Positions 63,287 to 64,000 of a stretch of 64,000 bases of DNA are shown piece after piece; the stretch's first letter is position 1, and each line of letters opens with the position of its first letter. The position numbers and the translations under genes are program-made. The notes under the pieces were generated by a model that was not told where the DNA came from, ran no database searches, and saw nothing but the letters and a program-made list of their open reading frames with translations. The stretch is from JAJPJE01 sp963724985 (GTDB lineage Bacteria; Acidobacteriota; Terriglobia; Terriglobales; Acidobacteriaceae). The stretch lies in assembly GCA_963724985.1 (NCBI GenBank), contig CAVRWV010000022.1:1-64000 (forward strand). The letters are read 5' to 3'.

Positions 63287-64000
63287 TTGCGCGCTGGAAT
63301 CTTTCTTTCCTTCACCCTCTTGTTTCATGTCTTCGCACTTGCACAGAATGTTGATCTGACGAAAGCGGCCCATACAAATCCCGCGCTAACCGGGTATGCG
63401 CCCGCATCTGCGGCAAGCGAACGTCAGTGGGAGATGAAATTTCTCGAGCTTCCTTCGCCGGATATCATTCGGCGAAACATGCAACGGCTGAGCGCTCGCC
63501 CTCATGCGGTCGGGCAACCGTACGACAAAGACAATGCTGAGTGGATGCTCTCGCTGTTCAAACAATGGGGATTCGACGCGCATATCGAAACCTTCGATGT
63601 TCTTTTCCCCACGCCGAGAGAACGCGTTGTCGAACTGGTTGCCCCGACGAAATTCGTTGCCGCATTACGGGAGCCTCCCGTTGCTCAAGATCCGACGTCT
63701 AGCCAGGCTGCCGAACAACTTCCCACATATAACGCTTATTCTGCCGACGGCGATGTCACCGCGCCTCTTGTCTACGTGAACTACGGCATGCGCGAAGACT
63801 ACGACGAGCTTGAGCGCATGGGAATCTCCGTGAAGGGGGCGATCGTAATCGCCCGGTATGGAGGCGCGTGGCGCGGCATCAAGCCGAAAGTCGCAGCCGA
63901 GCATGGAGCAATCGGGTGCCTCATTTACTCCGATCCTGCTGGCGACGGCTACACTGCCGGCGATGTTTTCCCGAAGGGCGCGTTCCGTCCGAAAGACGGC
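63287..64000 (+). CDS. M28/PA-domain glutamate carboxypeptidase-like protein, 3' truncated
   Basis: The frame is open to the window edge; 238 residues are visible. The start is TTG 63287, chosen because GGAG lies six bases upstream and a signal peptide (GIFLSFTLLFHVFALAQ) follows directly. The N-terminal part matches glutamate carboxypeptidase II/NAALADase-like proteins: RLSARPHAVGQPYDKDNAEWM, FDAHIETFDVLFPTPRERVVEL and a PA domain with VNYGMREDYDELERMGISVKGAIVIARYGG, each cited as a family block. The zinc peptidase domain is beyond the window. It would be exported and would remove C-terminal acidic residues from peptides. It is divergent from the cyanophycinase-like gene. Confidence 0.85.
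   Translation, partial: MRAGIFLSFTLLFHVFALAQNVDLTKAAHTNPALTGYAPASAASERQWEMKFLELPSPDIIRRNMQRLSARPHAVGQPYDKDNAEWMLSLFKQWGFDAHIETFDVLFPTPRERVVELVAPTKFVAALREPPVAQDPTSSQAAEQLPTYNAYSADGDVTAPLVYVNYGMREDYDELERMGISVKGAIVIARYGGAWRGIKPKVAAEHGAIGCLIYSDPAGDGYTAGDVFPKGAFRPKDG

Noticed and set aside
1..64000. CRISPR arrays, prophage, transposases or restriction-modification and defence genes
   Set aside because: No regularly spaced repeats, terminal inverted repeats or recognisable mobile or defence proteins were seen in either strand.

Overview
The window looks like a chromosomal segment from a soil-type member of the Acidobacteriota (Terriglobia-like). It carries three very large TonB-dependent receptors of about 1,100-1,200 residues with an N-terminal carboxypeptidase-regulatory-like domain, a layout typical of that phylum. 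It also has dense secreted glycoside hydrolases, many Sec or twin-arginine signals, and moderately high GC. This lineage call is inferred from gene content. I found no rRNA, tRNA, CRISPR array, insertion sequence or phage gene.

Layout: (1) 1-4148, an RND efflux operon (truncated pump, adaptor, outer-membrane factor). (2) 4157-7433, a GAF-GAF sigma54 activator and a divergent aldo/keto reductase. (3) 7540-12934, a TonB receptor with a clear terminator and a divergent MocR/PdxR-type regulator. (4) 13078-16323, a secreted sugar dehydrogenase fused to cytochrome c, a small STAS-like protein and an outer-membrane beta-barrel protein. (5) 16489-38600, a plant cell-wall glycan island with GH31, GH29, GH39, two GH51, GH95 (frameshifted), GH3, GH127, two CE1-type esterases, a tannase/feruloyl esterase and a LacI regulator. 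The enzymes suit side-chain removal from xyloglucan, arabinoxylan or pectin: xylose, arabinose, fucose and feruloyl groups. (6) 38643-55698, all on the minus strand, a galactosamine/galactose-type locus. It holds two exported amidohydrolase paralogues, a GH36-like lipoprotein, a DeoR regulator, a PfkB kinase, a GatZ/KbaZ-family protein, an AgaS-like SIS isomerase, a CBM9-like protein, a TonB receptor and two tandem exported TIM-barrel-like proteins of unknown function. (7) 56006-64000, an S9 peptidase, a third TonB receptor broken by two frameshifts, an exported cyanophycinase-like S51 peptidase, and the start of an M28/PA-domain carboxypeptidase.

The most interesting part is region 6. Its internal genes suggest a route in which AgaS makes tagatose-6-phosphate and the GatZ-family protein converts it to fructose-6-phosphate, because no GatY/KbaY aldolase is present here. 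Three promoter regions of the locus (45653-45692, 49028-49067, 55745-55774) carry tandem 10-bp direct repeats with a TTWC core. These are good candidates for the operator of the local DeoR protein and would tie the receptor, the isomerase and the hydrolase operon into one regulon.

Two genes, the GH95 fucosidase and the third TonB receptor, each carry two apparent single-base insertions while the protein sequence between them stays well conserved. They are either very recent pseudogenes or carry base-calling errors.
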